Shown here piece after piece: positions 29,678 through 36,633 of a stretch of DNA of 41,084 nt. The notes beneath the pieces were generated by a model, which was not told the DNA's origin, did not search any database, and was given only the letters and a program-made list of their open reading frames with translations. Source of the stretch: 2-12-FULL-41-16 sp964390625 (GTDB lineage Bacteria > Patescibacteriota > Patescibacteriia > Magasanikbacterales > UBA922). Position 1 is the stretch's first letter. Each line of letters starts with the position of its first letter. Both the position numbers and the translations under genes were made by a program. The stretch lies in assembly GCA_964390625.1 (NCBI GenBank), contig CAYMID010000004.1:1-41084 (forward strand), read 5' to 3'.

Positions 29678-29944
29678 ATGTCTCTGGTGTTTCCACTCTA
29701 TATTTTACTCTTTGTTTATTTAATTTTTTTAGCAATTTTTGCAATTATAATGGTGGCTAATTTTTACCACATTATCAGCACTGAAACCCTTACCTTACCA
29801 AGTTTTGCCGTTACTTTTTTTGTCCTCGCTACCACAATACTCGTCCTATATAGTACCTGGTTTTTATTACAAGGCGTAGATTGGCGCCAACCAATTCCGT
29901 TATTTAACGGCGAATGGCTAGGGACTACTGGCAATTTGGAATAA
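29678..29944 (+). CDS. Small membrane protein of unknown function
   Basis: An 88-aa protein with two hydrophobic helices (about 5-28 and 42-64) and a short polar C-terminus (DWRQPIPLFNGEWLG). No family is recognised. It starts one base after the ruvB stop and ends one base before the next gene, so it is part of the ruvB operon and possibly a partner of the PH-domain protein that follows. There is no SD motif. Confidence 0.65.
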   Translation: MSLVFPLYILLFVYLIFLAIFAIIMVANFYHIISTETLTLPSFAVTFFVLATTILVLYSTWFLLQGVDWRQPIPLFNGEWLGTTGNLE

Positions 29945-29945
29945 T

Positions 29946-30500
29946 ATGCATTTGTCGCATTTTGTCCGTGAAAAAAGAGGGGAACATGTTATTTTTGTAT
30001 TACGTCGCCACTGGTTTACCTTTGTGCCGACCGTTGTAATTTTTTTTGTTCTAGCCTCCTTGCCATTTGGCGTCGCGACTGGAGCGAATATTTTGTTTCC
30101 AGAAATGGTTTGGAGTGACTCACTGGCCTATCCTGCACTGGTTTTGGTCGCTAGTCTGTACTGCTTGTTTACACTCCTGTTCTTTTATATTCGCTTTATT
30201 GATTACTACCTGGACATGTGGTTGGTGACCAATGAACGAATTGTCGATATCGCCCAAAACGGTCTCTTTTCGCGCATGATTACCGAGTTTGAATTGGGGC
30301 GAATTCAAGATGTAACCACTGATGTGCGCGGGGTGCTAGGTACTGTTTTGCAGTTCGGTAAACTAACCGTAACCACCGCCTCATCAACCAACTCCATCAT
30401 CTTTCACGAGATCCCAGAGCCTGACAAAGTCCGCGAAGAATTAATTCGTTTGGCCTCTGATTATCGTCGTCGTCACAAAGCCGAACCACATGCTGACTAA
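29946..30500 (+). CDS. PH-domain (bPH2/DUF304) membrane protein
   Basis: A 184-aa protein. Two membrane helices (about 25-48 and 58-82) are followed by a bacterial PH domain: DMWLVTNERIVDIAQNGLFSR, then ITEFELGRIQDVTTDVRGVLGTVLQFGKLTVTT, the hallmark of the DUF304/bPH2 family. The C-terminal helix is basic. The function is unknown; these proteins are membrane-associated. It overlaps the DUF1294 gene by 11 bases in another frame. Confidence 0.85.
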   Translation: MHLSHFVREKRGEHVIFVLRRHWFTFVPTVVIFFVLASLPFGVATGANILFPEMVWSDSLAYPALVLVASLYCLFTLLFFYIRFIDYYLDMWLVTNERIVDIAQNGLFSRMITEFELGRIQDVTTDVRGVLGTVLQFGKLTVTTASSTNSIIFHEIPEPDKVREELIRLASDYRRRHKAEPHAD

Positions 30501-30780
30501 TCTTACCGCAATTCCGTGGTGGCTGTGGTATCTGGCCGTAGTTAATGCTACGGCTTTTTTGGCATTTGGAATTGATAAAGCACGCTCACGACACGAACAT
30601 GCGCGCCGCACCCCCGAAGTCACCTTATGGTTACTAATGTTAGTGGGTGGCAGTGTTGGTGCACTATTCGCGATGAATTACTTCCGTCACAAAACCAAAA
30701 AACTCTCTTTTCAGGCGGTAGCGGCAATCATTTTAACCATACAGATCGGCGGGTTATACTTTTTATTTTTCTCCCGTTGA
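30490..30780 (+). CDS. DUF1294 membrane protein
   Basis: A 96-aa protein with the DUF1294 layout: a first helix (WWLWYLAVVNATAFLAFGIDKARS), a basic turn with RRTPEVTLWLLMLVGGSVGALFAM, and a basic loop NYFRHKTKKLSF before the last helix. The function is unknown. It is the last gene of the ruvB group; its stop codon TGA is part of the TTGACA of the next promoter (30777-30782). Confidence 0.85.
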   Translation: MLTNLTAIPWWLWYLAVVNATAFLAFGIDKARSRHEHARRTPEVTLWLLMLVGGSVGALFAMNYFRHKTKKLSFQAVAAIILTIQIGGLYFLFFSR

Positions 30781-30805
30781 CACAAACAAAAAACCGCGGC
30801 ATACT
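30777..30805 (+). promoter_or_regulatory. Promoter of the small proline-rich ORF
   Basis: TTGACA (30777-30782), a 17-bp spacer, and CATACT (30800-30805). It overlaps the stop codon of the preceding gene. Confidence 0.7.
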
Positions 30806-30844
30806 TATTCGGTTGTCTACTGGTCATTACCATGGGGAGGGACG

Positions 30845-31030
30845 ATGTCCAATCAACCAGAGAACGAACCGACGACGAAGCTGCCTGATTTTTCGCCACC
30901 CAAGCCTGAGGCTCCCAAAAAGAGCAAATTTCCGCCGAATTTCGGCGGATCGTGCGGCTTTGGCGGCGAGCAACTTTCGCTGCCAGGTACTTCTCCTTCT
31001 CGGCAAACGAGACGCTCCGGCGGGGCGTAA
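30845..31030 (+). CDS. Small proline-rich protein of unknown function
   Basis: A 61-aa ORF. The N-terminal half is rich in Pro, Glu and Lys (PENEPTTKLPDFSPPKPEAPKKSKFPPNFGG). The end has Ser, Arg and Gly (SPSRQTRRSGGA). A consensus promoter (30777-30805) and an SD-like GGGGAGGG in front of the ATG support it. It contains a 19-bp perfect palindrome (30931-30949), so an RNA role is also possible. The stop lies within the 55-base segment that is repeated across the gap. It is G+C-rich compared with its neighbours. No family is recognised. Confidence 0.5.
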   Translation: MSNQPENEPTTKLPDFSPPKPEAPKKSKFPPNFGGSCGFGGEQLSLPGTSPSRQTRRSGGA

Positions 31031-31218
31031 ACACCAACCCGTGCACGTCCGCCGCGTGCACGCNNNNNNNNNNNNNNNNNNNNNNNNNNNNNNNNNNNNN
31101 NNNNNNNNNNNNNNNNNNNNNNNNNNNNNNNNNNNNNNNNNNNNNNNNNNNNNNNNNNNNNNNGAGACGCTCCGGCGGGGCGTAAACACCAACCCGTGCA
31201 CGTCCGCCGCGTGCACGC
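31009..31218. other. Scaffold gap flanked by an exact 55-base duplicate (artefact)
   Basis: The 55 bases at 31009-31063 are identical to 31164-31218, separated by 100 N. This is what two contigs overlapping by one k-mer look like when joined by a fixed-size gap. Removing 155 bases restores the likely sequence. The segment contains a GTGCACG/CGTGCAC hairpin. Confidence 0.9.
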
Positions 31219-31230
31219 AAACCTATCCCG

Positions 31231-31252
31231 ACCCCCCTTAATTGGGGGTTTT
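31231..31252 (+). terminator. Intrinsic terminator after the small proline-rich ORF
   Basis: ACCCCC (31231-31236) pairs with GGGGGT (31244-31249), loop CTTAATT, followed by TTT. Confidence 0.65.
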
Positions 31253-31255
31253 ATA

Positions 31256-31284
31256 TTGACAAAAAATAAAACAGCAAGTAGTAT
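31256..31284 (+). promoter_or_regulatory. Promoter of the structured RNA
   Basis: TTGACA (31256-31261), a 17-bp spacer, and TAGTAT (31279-31284). The predicted start is near 31291. Confidence 0.7.
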
Positions 31285-31290
31285 ATATGA

Positions 31291-31437
31291 ATACTCGCTG
31301 TCTTCTAACCACGAACCCCCTAACAGAGGGAAAGGAAGGTGAAGAACTCTGTCGCGAGTAGTCCGAGGGCACAAAGGAACAATCCTGAGTGCCCCCGGTC
31401 TATCAATACATTTTAAACCTCCCTTTGAGGTTTTTTT
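31291..31437 (+). ncRNA. Candidate structured RNA of about 147 nt (independent ncRNA or leader)
   Basis: The predicted RNA begins with TACTCGC (31292-31298), which pairs with GCGAGTA (31354-31360). Inside this multibranch stem are CTTC/GAAG (31302-31305 with 31341-31344) and CCCT/AGGG (31318-31321 with 31327-31330). A second domain has GGGCAC/GTGCCC (31367-31372 with 31389-31394), capped by AGGA/TCCT. The RNA ends in a 7-bp terminator (31415-31421 with 31427-31433) and a T-run. I do not recognise a known class (not RNase P, SRP, tmRNA or a riboswitch consensus I can recall). It precedes the acetolactate-synthase-type gene, which has its own -10 box. Confidence 0.6.
31415..31437 (+). terminator. 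Intrinsic terminator of the structured RNA
   Basis: AAACCTC and GAGGTTT stem, loop CCTTT, then a run of T. Confidence 0.85.
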
Positions 31438-31447
31438 GTTGTCTTTT

Positions 31448-31476
31448 TTACCTCCAAATGGTACATTTTCTGTACT
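31448..31476 (+). promoter_or_regulatory. Promoter of the acetolactate synthase-like gene, leaderless arrangement
   Basis: TTACCT (31448-31453), a 17-bp spacer, and TGTACT (31471-31476). The -10 ends 9 nt before the ATG at 31486. GTACA and TGTAC form a small inverted repeat around it. Confidence 0.55.
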
Positions 31477-31485
31477 TATTTTTCT

Positions 31486-33126
31486 ATGAAAGCTTCTGAC
31501 TTGCTGGTAAAAGCCCTGGAAGCCGAGGGTGTGGAATATATTTTTGGTATTCCTGGTGAAGAAAATTTAGATTTATTAGAATCGCTACGCAATTCAAACA
31601 TTACCCTAATTATCACGCGCCACGAACAGGCCGCGGGTTTTATGGCGGCCACCTATGGTCGTTTGACTGGGCGTGCTGGTGTTTGCTTGTCCACCCTTGG
31701 TCCGGGTGCAACCAATTTTGTGACTGCGGCAGCCTACGCCCAACTGGGAGCCATGCCCATGATCATGATTACGGGCCAAAAACCAATCAAAAAAAGTAAA
31801 CAGGGGCACTTTCAAATCGTTGATGTGGTGGGAATGATGAAGCCACTAACCAAATTTGCCAAACAAATTGTCAGTGCGCACGCTATCCCGTCAACAGTGC
31901 GCGAGGCGTTTCGTGTCGCTGACGAAGAACGCCCAGGTGCTGTGCATTTGGAATTACCCGAAGACATTGCGGCCGAAGAAACCGAGGCAACCGTGTTGCC
32001 AATTAATCGAACCCGTCGCGCCGTGGCCGAGGCAAAAGCAATTGCCCAGGCAGTGCACATGATTAGCGCAGCCAAACACCCCCTTATTTTGGTTGGAGCT
32101 GGGGCCAATCGCAAATTAGTTTCCAAAACACTGGGCAAATTTATTACCAAAACCGGCATTCCATTTTTTACCACCCAAATGGGTAAAGGGGTAATCGATG
32201 AACGGCATCCCTTGTATTTGGGCACTGCCGCTCTATCGGCCAATGATTTTTTACACTGCGCGATTGAACGCGCTGACTTGATTATTAATGTTGGTCACGA
32301 TGTGGTCGAAAAACCACCGTTTATAATGAAGCCCGACGGCGCTAAAGTGATCCACCTAAACTTTTTGAGTGCCAAGGTTGACGAGGTTTACTTCCCTACC
32401 CTGGAAGTAATTGGTGACATTGGTAATGCACTCTGGCAAATCACAGAACAACTGCAACCGCAGTCACACTGGGATTTTGTGTATTTCCAAAAAGTCAAAG
32501 CTCAACTGGACGCGCATTTGCAGCGCGATGTTACCGACGAACGCTTCCCAATTATTCCGCAGCGAATTGTGGCCGAGGTGCGGGCCGCTCTGCCAAGCGA
32601 TGGTATTTTGACCCTCGACAACGGCATGTACAAATTGTGGTTTGCCCGCTATTACCCAGCCTACGAACGCAACACTATTCTGCTGGATAATGCTTTGGCT
32701 ACCATGGGGGCTGGACTACCATCGGCCATGGCCGCAGCACTCTTGAACCGTGATAAAAAAATCATTGCCGTGTGCGGTGACGGCGGCTTTATGATGAATT
32801 CGCAGGAACTCGAAACAGCCGTCCGTTTGGGTCTAAACATTACGGTACTGATTTTGAACGACAGCGGATACGGCATGATTAAGTGGAAACAAGACGCTGG
32901 TGGTTTTAGTTCATTTGGCCTCGACTTTGGTAATCCTGACTTTGTTAAATACGCCGAGGCTTATGGTGCGCACGGACACCGCGTTACCCAAACAAACGAA
33001 CTGGGGGCGCTTTTGCAAAAAACTTTGGCCACACCTGGCGTCCACCTGATTGACGTGCCAATCGACTATTCGGAAAATGAACGTATCCTTACCAGCGAAT
33101 TACAGTCCAAAACTTGTACGATTTAG
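31486..33126 (+). CDS. ThDP-dependent enzyme, acetolactate synthase large-subunit type
   Basis: A 546-aa protein with three ThDP-enzyme domains. The N-terminal domain has FGIPGEENLDLLESL and Glu47 (TRHEQAAGFMA), which activates ThDP. The central domain begins near 190. The C-terminal domain has GDGGFMMNSQELETAVRLGLNITVLILNDSGYG (ThDP/Mg site GDG...N). GQKPIKKSKQGHFQIVDVVGMMKPLTK identifies it with single-subunit acetolactate synthase-like proteins. It would condense two pyruvates to 2-acetolactate. No small regulatory subunit or other branched-chain genes are seen, so a fermentative role, or a related ThDP reaction, is as likely as valine synthesis. Confidence 0.8.
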   Translation: MKASDLLVKALEAEGVEYIFGIPGEENLDLLESLRNSNITLIITRHEQAAGFMAATYGRLTGRAGVCLSTLGPGATNFVTAAAYAQLGAMPMIMITGQKPIKKSKQGHFQIVDVVGMMKPLTKFAKQIVSAHAIPSTVREAFRVADEERPGAVHLELPEDIAAEETEATVLPINRTRRAVAEAKAIAQAVHMISAAKHPLILVGAGANRKLVSKTLGKFITKTGIPFFTTQMGKGVIDERHPLYLGTAALSANDFLHCAIERADLIINVGHDVVEKPPFIMKPDGAKVIHLNFLSAKVDEVYFPTLEVIGDIGNALWQITEQLQPQSHWDFVYFQKVKAQLDAHLQRDVTDERFPIIPQRIVAEVRAALPSDGILTLDNGMYKLWFARYYPAYERNTILLDNALATMGAGLPSAMAAALLNRDKKIIAVCGDGGFMMNSQELETAVRLGLNITVLILNDSGYGMIKWKQDAGGFSSFGLDFGNPDFVKYAEAYGAHGHRVTQTNELGALLQKTLATPGVHLIDVPIDYSENERILTSELQSKTCTI

Positions 33127-33128
33127 TG

Positions 33129-33153
33129 TATACTAGGGTTATTAATCAACCCT
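33129..33153 (+). promoter_or_regulatory. -10 box and leader hairpin of the MgtC/DUF4010 gene
   Basis: TATACT (33129-33134) is followed by AGGGTT (33135-33140) and AACCCT (33148-33153), a perfect 6-bp hairpin ending at the base before the ATG. It would lie at the very 5' end of the mRNA and could control the start. Confidence 0.5.
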
Positions 33154-34485
33154 ATGTTTTCCTTGCCTGTACTTTTTTTCTTGGCTGCCTTATTTGGCGC
33201 CATTGTTGGTTTGGAACGCGAAGCACACCGCACTGGCTCAGAAGAAGAATCGGTCGGCGGAATTCGCACCTACGCGCTCATCGGTTTAATTGGTGGTCTG
33301 GCCGGTTTTTTTTGGATCAACGCGATTGCCCCGCTAGCCCTGGGTTTGCTGGCAAGCGTAGTAGGATTATTAATTGTTTATTATGCACTCCATGCCCATG
33401 GTTATAGGCAATTAGGGGTGACAACCGAATTGTCGGTAATCATCACCTTTGTCGTTGGTTTTTTGACTGTCTCCAAATTACTGACGCTCCAAAACACGGT
33501 TATCATTTTGATTTTATCACTCATAACCCTAGCGGTTAAAAAGCATACTCACCACATTACCTCACGTTGGATCACAGCACAGGAATTGCCCGGATTTATT
33601 AGCTACGCGTTAATTGCCCTAGTTATTCTGCCAATTTTGCCTGATCAATCAATTCAAATTGGCAATATCCCCTTCTTGCAAACTTTCCTACACGGATATG
33701 GCTTGGAATTAGGACAGTTTGCTGGAGTAGAAATTTTTAATCCACGCAAAATTTGGTTTATTGTAGCGCTGGTTACTGGTATTGACGTGCTTGGTTATAT
33801 TTTGAATAAAATTTTTGGGGCCAAAAAAAGCTTTACTCTCGCCAGTTTGGTTGGTGGTTTTATTTCTTCCACATCGACCACCGTTGCCTTGGCGCAAAAA
33901 AGTCGCGTGGAAAAAAAACACGCCGCGATTTTGGTTGGCGCCGCACTCTTGGCCAATGTGGCTAGTTTTTTTCAAGTCTTTTTGCTCGTTGGTCCGCTAA
34001 ACAGTGCTTGGCTCGTAGCACTAACGCCGACACTGCTCAGTATTGTGGGTGCTGGCGGTGTGGTGGCTGCATATTTCTTGATTCGCGGCCAAGACAAAAC
34101 TGACAAAGAAACCAAAACCGAAGCAACGCCCGAACGCCGCATTTTTGACTTTATGCCTGCGCTTAGATTTGCGTGCCTGTTGATTGCGGTTAAATTTGTC
34201 ACCAAAATTTGCTTGATTTTGTTCGGAAATTCAGGCTTTATCATTAGCTCGGTGATTGCCTCGTTTGCCGGTATTGATGCGATTGTTCTTAACTTGGCCG
34301 ACATGGCCGGGCGCACCATTTCGTTCCAGACCGCGATCTTTACCTTCTGCCTTGTTAATGCGACCAACCTTCTCACCAAGACAGGCTATTCATTTGCTCA
34401 GGGCAGCCGCGCCTTTGCGTGGCGCTTTTTGGCTAGTGCGGGTGTGATTATTGCCGCCAGTTTGATTGGTTTGTTCGTGTTCTAA
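33154..34485 (+). CDS. MgtC/SapB plus DUF4010 membrane protein
   Basis: A 443-aa membrane protein. The first 140 residues match the MgtC/SapB domain: AALFGAIVGLEREAH, GGIRTYALIGLIGGLAG, and GVTTELSVIITFVVGFL. The rest is a DUF4010 domain with TLASLVGGFISSTSTTVALAQKSR near 227-250 and FAGIDAIVLNLADMAGRTIS near 370-390. MgtC homologues are tied to Mg2+ starvation and membrane potential, but the fused form is uncharacterised. It starts 27 bases after the ThDP enzyme and has its own -10 box and hairpin. Confidence 0.88.
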   Translation: MFSLPVLFFLAALFGAIVGLEREAHRTGSEEESVGGIRTYALIGLIGGLAGFFWINAIAPLALGLLASVVGLLIVYYALHAHGYRQLGVTTELSVIITFVVGFLTVSKLLTLQNTVIILILSLITLAVKKHTHHITSRWITAQELPGFISYALIALVILPILPDQSIQIGNIPFLQTFLHGYGLELGQFAGVEIFNPRKIWFIVALVTGIDVLGYILNKIFGAKKSFTLASLVGGFISSTSTTVALAQKSRVEKKHAAILVGAALLANVASFFQVFLLVGPLNSAWLVALTPTLLSIVGAGGVVAAYFLIRGQDKTDKETKTEATPERRIFDFMPALRFACLLIAVKFVTKICLILFGNSGFIISSVIASFAGIDAIVLNLADMAGRTISFQTAIFTFCLVNATNLLTKTGYSFAQGSRAFAWRFLASAGVIIAASLIGLFVF

Positions 34486-34501
34486 ACAAAATTAAAAAAA
34501 T

Positions 34502-35866
34502 ATGCCCCTACTCTCGACCAATCCGGCCACTGGCCAGGTAATTAAAGAATGGCCCGAGCTAAATGCGGTCGAGGTGCAGGTAAAATTAACAACTGCTGAC
34601 GCCGCGTTTCAAGATTGGCGCGCCAAAAGTTTGGACGAACGGGCAGTGTTTGTAAAAAAAATCGCCACCGTGCTGCGTGAAAATGCGGCCAAATATGGTT
34701 TGATAGCCACGCACGAAATGGGTAAGCCAATTAAAGAAGCCACTGCTGAGGTCGAAAAATGTGCGTGGGTCTGTGAGTATTACGCGGAAAATGCCGCAAA
34801 ATTTTTGAGCCCTGAACCAGCCCCCAGTGATGCAAGTGAAAGTTTTGTCCGCTTTGACCCAATGGGTGTAGTACTCGCGGTAATGCCGTGGAATTTTCCC
34901 TATTGGCAATTGTTCCGTTTTGCTGCTGGGGCCGTTATGGCTGGCAACACCGTGGTCATGAAGCACGCGTCCAATGTACAGGGCTGTGCGGCCGCAATCC
35001 AAGAAACGTTTGATTTAGCTGGATTTCCCGCTGGGGTTTTTCAAAATTTACCAGTCGGTTCAAAGGCAATCGAAGCAATTATCCGTGATAAACGCGTAAT
35101 TGGCGTGACCTTAACTGGATCGGAAAAAGCCGGCCGCGCAGTTGCATCAATCGCCGCTGACGAAGTGAAAAAATCCGTGCTCGAACTTGGTGGTAGTGAT
35201 CCGTTTATTGTTCTGGCTGATGCCGATATCACAGCTGCTGCCCAAGCCGCGGCCACGTCCCGCCTGCTTAATTGCGGTCAAGTTTGCCTCGCTGCCAAAC
35301 GCTTTATTGTTGAGGAAACTGTAGCCGCACAATTCCTCGCTGAATTTAAAACTGCCTTTGCCAATTTCAAAGTGGGCGACCCAACTGACCCCACCACCCA
35401 AATGGGCCCACTTATGAACGCCAACGCTGTGGCCGAAATTGACGAACAAGTCCAAACTTCAATTCAACGTGGTGCCCGCCTAATTTGTGGCGGTAAAAAA
35501 ATCGACGGCCCAGGCGCCTTCTACGAACCAACCATCCTGGCCGAGATTAAACCAGGTATGCCTGCCTATGATGCGGAAGTGTTTGGCCCAGTCGCTGGCA
35601 TCATTACCGTGGCCGACGCGGCCGAAGCCATCCGCATTGCCAATGATTCGCCGTTTGGTCTTAGTGCCTCAGTCTGGACATGTGATATACTCAAAGCCAA
35701 GCAAATCGCCACTCAACTCGAAGTTGGCTCAGTCTTCATTAACAACCTCGTCAAATCCGATCCACGTCTCCCACTTGGTGGCGTCAAACGCTCGGGCTTT
35801 GGGCGCGAACTTTACTCATTCGGCATTCGCGAATTCGTGAATGTTAAATCTGTTTGGATTAAGTAA
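34502..35866 (+). CDS. NAD(P)-dependent aldehyde dehydrogenase (succinate-semialdehyde type)
   Basis: A 454-aa aldehyde dehydrogenase. LAVMPWNFPYWQLFRF starts the NAD site. TGSEKAGR, the catalytic glutamate in LELGGSDPF (near residue 226) and the catalytic cysteine in NCGQVCLAAKR (near 260) are all present. The sequence most resembles GabD/Sad-type enzymes that oxidise succinate semialdehyde or similar aldehydes to acids. Its position in the cluster with an acetolactate-synthase-type enzyme and transketolase suggests central carbon or fermentation metabolism. The true substrate is not known. Confidence 0.88.
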   Translation: MPLLSTNPATGQVIKEWPELNAVEVQVKLTTADAAFQDWRAKSLDERAVFVKKIATVLRENAAKYGLIATHEMGKPIKEATAEVEKCAWVCEYYAENAAKFLSPEPAPSDASESFVRFDPMGVVLAVMPWNFPYWQLFRFAAGAVMAGNTVVMKHASNVQGCAAAIQETFDLAGFPAGVFQNLPVGSKAIEAIIRDKRVIGVTLTGSEKAGRAVASIAADEVKKSVLELGGSDPFIVLADADITAAAQAAATSRLLNCGQVCLAAKRFIVEETVAAQFLAEFKTAFANFKVGDPTDPTTQMGPLMNANAVAEIDEQVQTSIQRGARLICGGKKIDGPGAFYEPTILAEIKPGMPAYDAEVFGPVAGIITVADAAEAIRIANDSPFGLSASVWTCDILKAKQIATQLEVGSVFINNLVKSDPRLPLGGVKRSGFGRELYSFGIREFVNVKSVWIK

Positions 35867-35867
35867 T

Positions 35868-36257
35868 ATGAACAACACGGCACGCACTATTTTTAACGGT
35901 ATTTGTGGTTTATTTTTTATAGGTCTTGGTTTATTTTACCTTTTATTTGCACCCTTCACGCGCCTTGTAATGGCTGGATTAAGTGATGTTACTTCACCCA
36001 CAAAATTTTGGGTTAGTGTAATTATTGTCTTTCTGTGTGGTTTTTTGTTTTTGGCAGAATATCAATGTATACTTGAAGCGAAAATTAAATATCTAATTCG
36101 GACTGCGCTAGTCAAAACCATTCTGTTTGGAACTTTATTTATACAAGGTATTTTCGGACAGGAAATTAAATTCGGGCTAGGTATATCTGCTTTATTATTA
36201 TTTATTTATTTGTCCGTCGCCCTATTTCGTTCTAATTCAACTCACCTAACCAAATAA
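35868..36257 (+). CDS. Small four-helix membrane protein of unknown function
   Basis: A 129-aa protein with four hydrophobic helices (about 8-30, 42-62, 75-97, 103-123). No family is recognised. I chose ATG 35868 (MNNTARTIFNGICGLFF), which follows the dehydrogenase stop by one base; a longer frame begins inside that gene. It resembles the frameshifted gene at 36259 in size and helix pattern, which suggests that the two arose by duplication. Evidence for this is only the common pattern of hydrophobic segments and the FLLEFAYL/FLAEYQCI-type motif. Confidence 0.6.
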   Translation: MNNTARTIFNGICGLFFIGLGLFYLLFAPFTRLVMAGLSDVTSPTKFWVSVIIVFLCGFLFLAEYQCILEAKIKYLIRTALVKTILFGTLFIQGIFGQEIKFGLGISALLLFIYLSVALFRSNSTHLTK

Positions 36258-36258
36258 T

Positions 36259-36626
36259 ATGAATCAAAGTAAACCCCAGTCATTTGGTCGCGTCATGCTT
36301 GGCTTTTTTTGCTGGCCATTGGCTTGCTATCTATTCCCCTGGGTGGGGTGATGGGCGTAGTAACAGGGATGTCTGGGCCAGCGGGATCAATTGGAACAAT
36401 CGGAGCTGTTGCATTTATGATCGGTGGATTTATGTTCCTACTTGAATTTGCCTATTTAGTCAAGCCAGAATTTAATAAGGTTATTACTTTAGCAAAAATA
36501 CAAATTTTTCTTTTTTTACTTTCAATGATCCTTGTATTCGAAGCTTGGCTGGTTAGTTTGACTGCTTTGATTCTATCGAGTTTACTCCTGATGTACTGTG
36601 TGGGATCCAAAAAGATGGGAGAATAA
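36259..36626 (+). pseudogene. Small membrane protein gene broken by a one-base deletion in a T-run
   Basis: An ATG at 36259 opens MNQSKPQSFGRVMLGFF and then reads out of frame after GGCTTTTTTT. The continuation in another frame (from about 36309: LLAIGLLSIPLGGVMGVV through GSKKMGE) is hydrophobic and complete. One more T in the run of seven (36304-36310) would join them into about 122 aa with four helices. It is either a sequencing or assembly error or a real loss. The gene follows its neighbour after one base and precedes transketolase after seven, so it belongs to that operon. Confidence 0.7.
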
Positions 36627-36633
36627 TTTAGGT

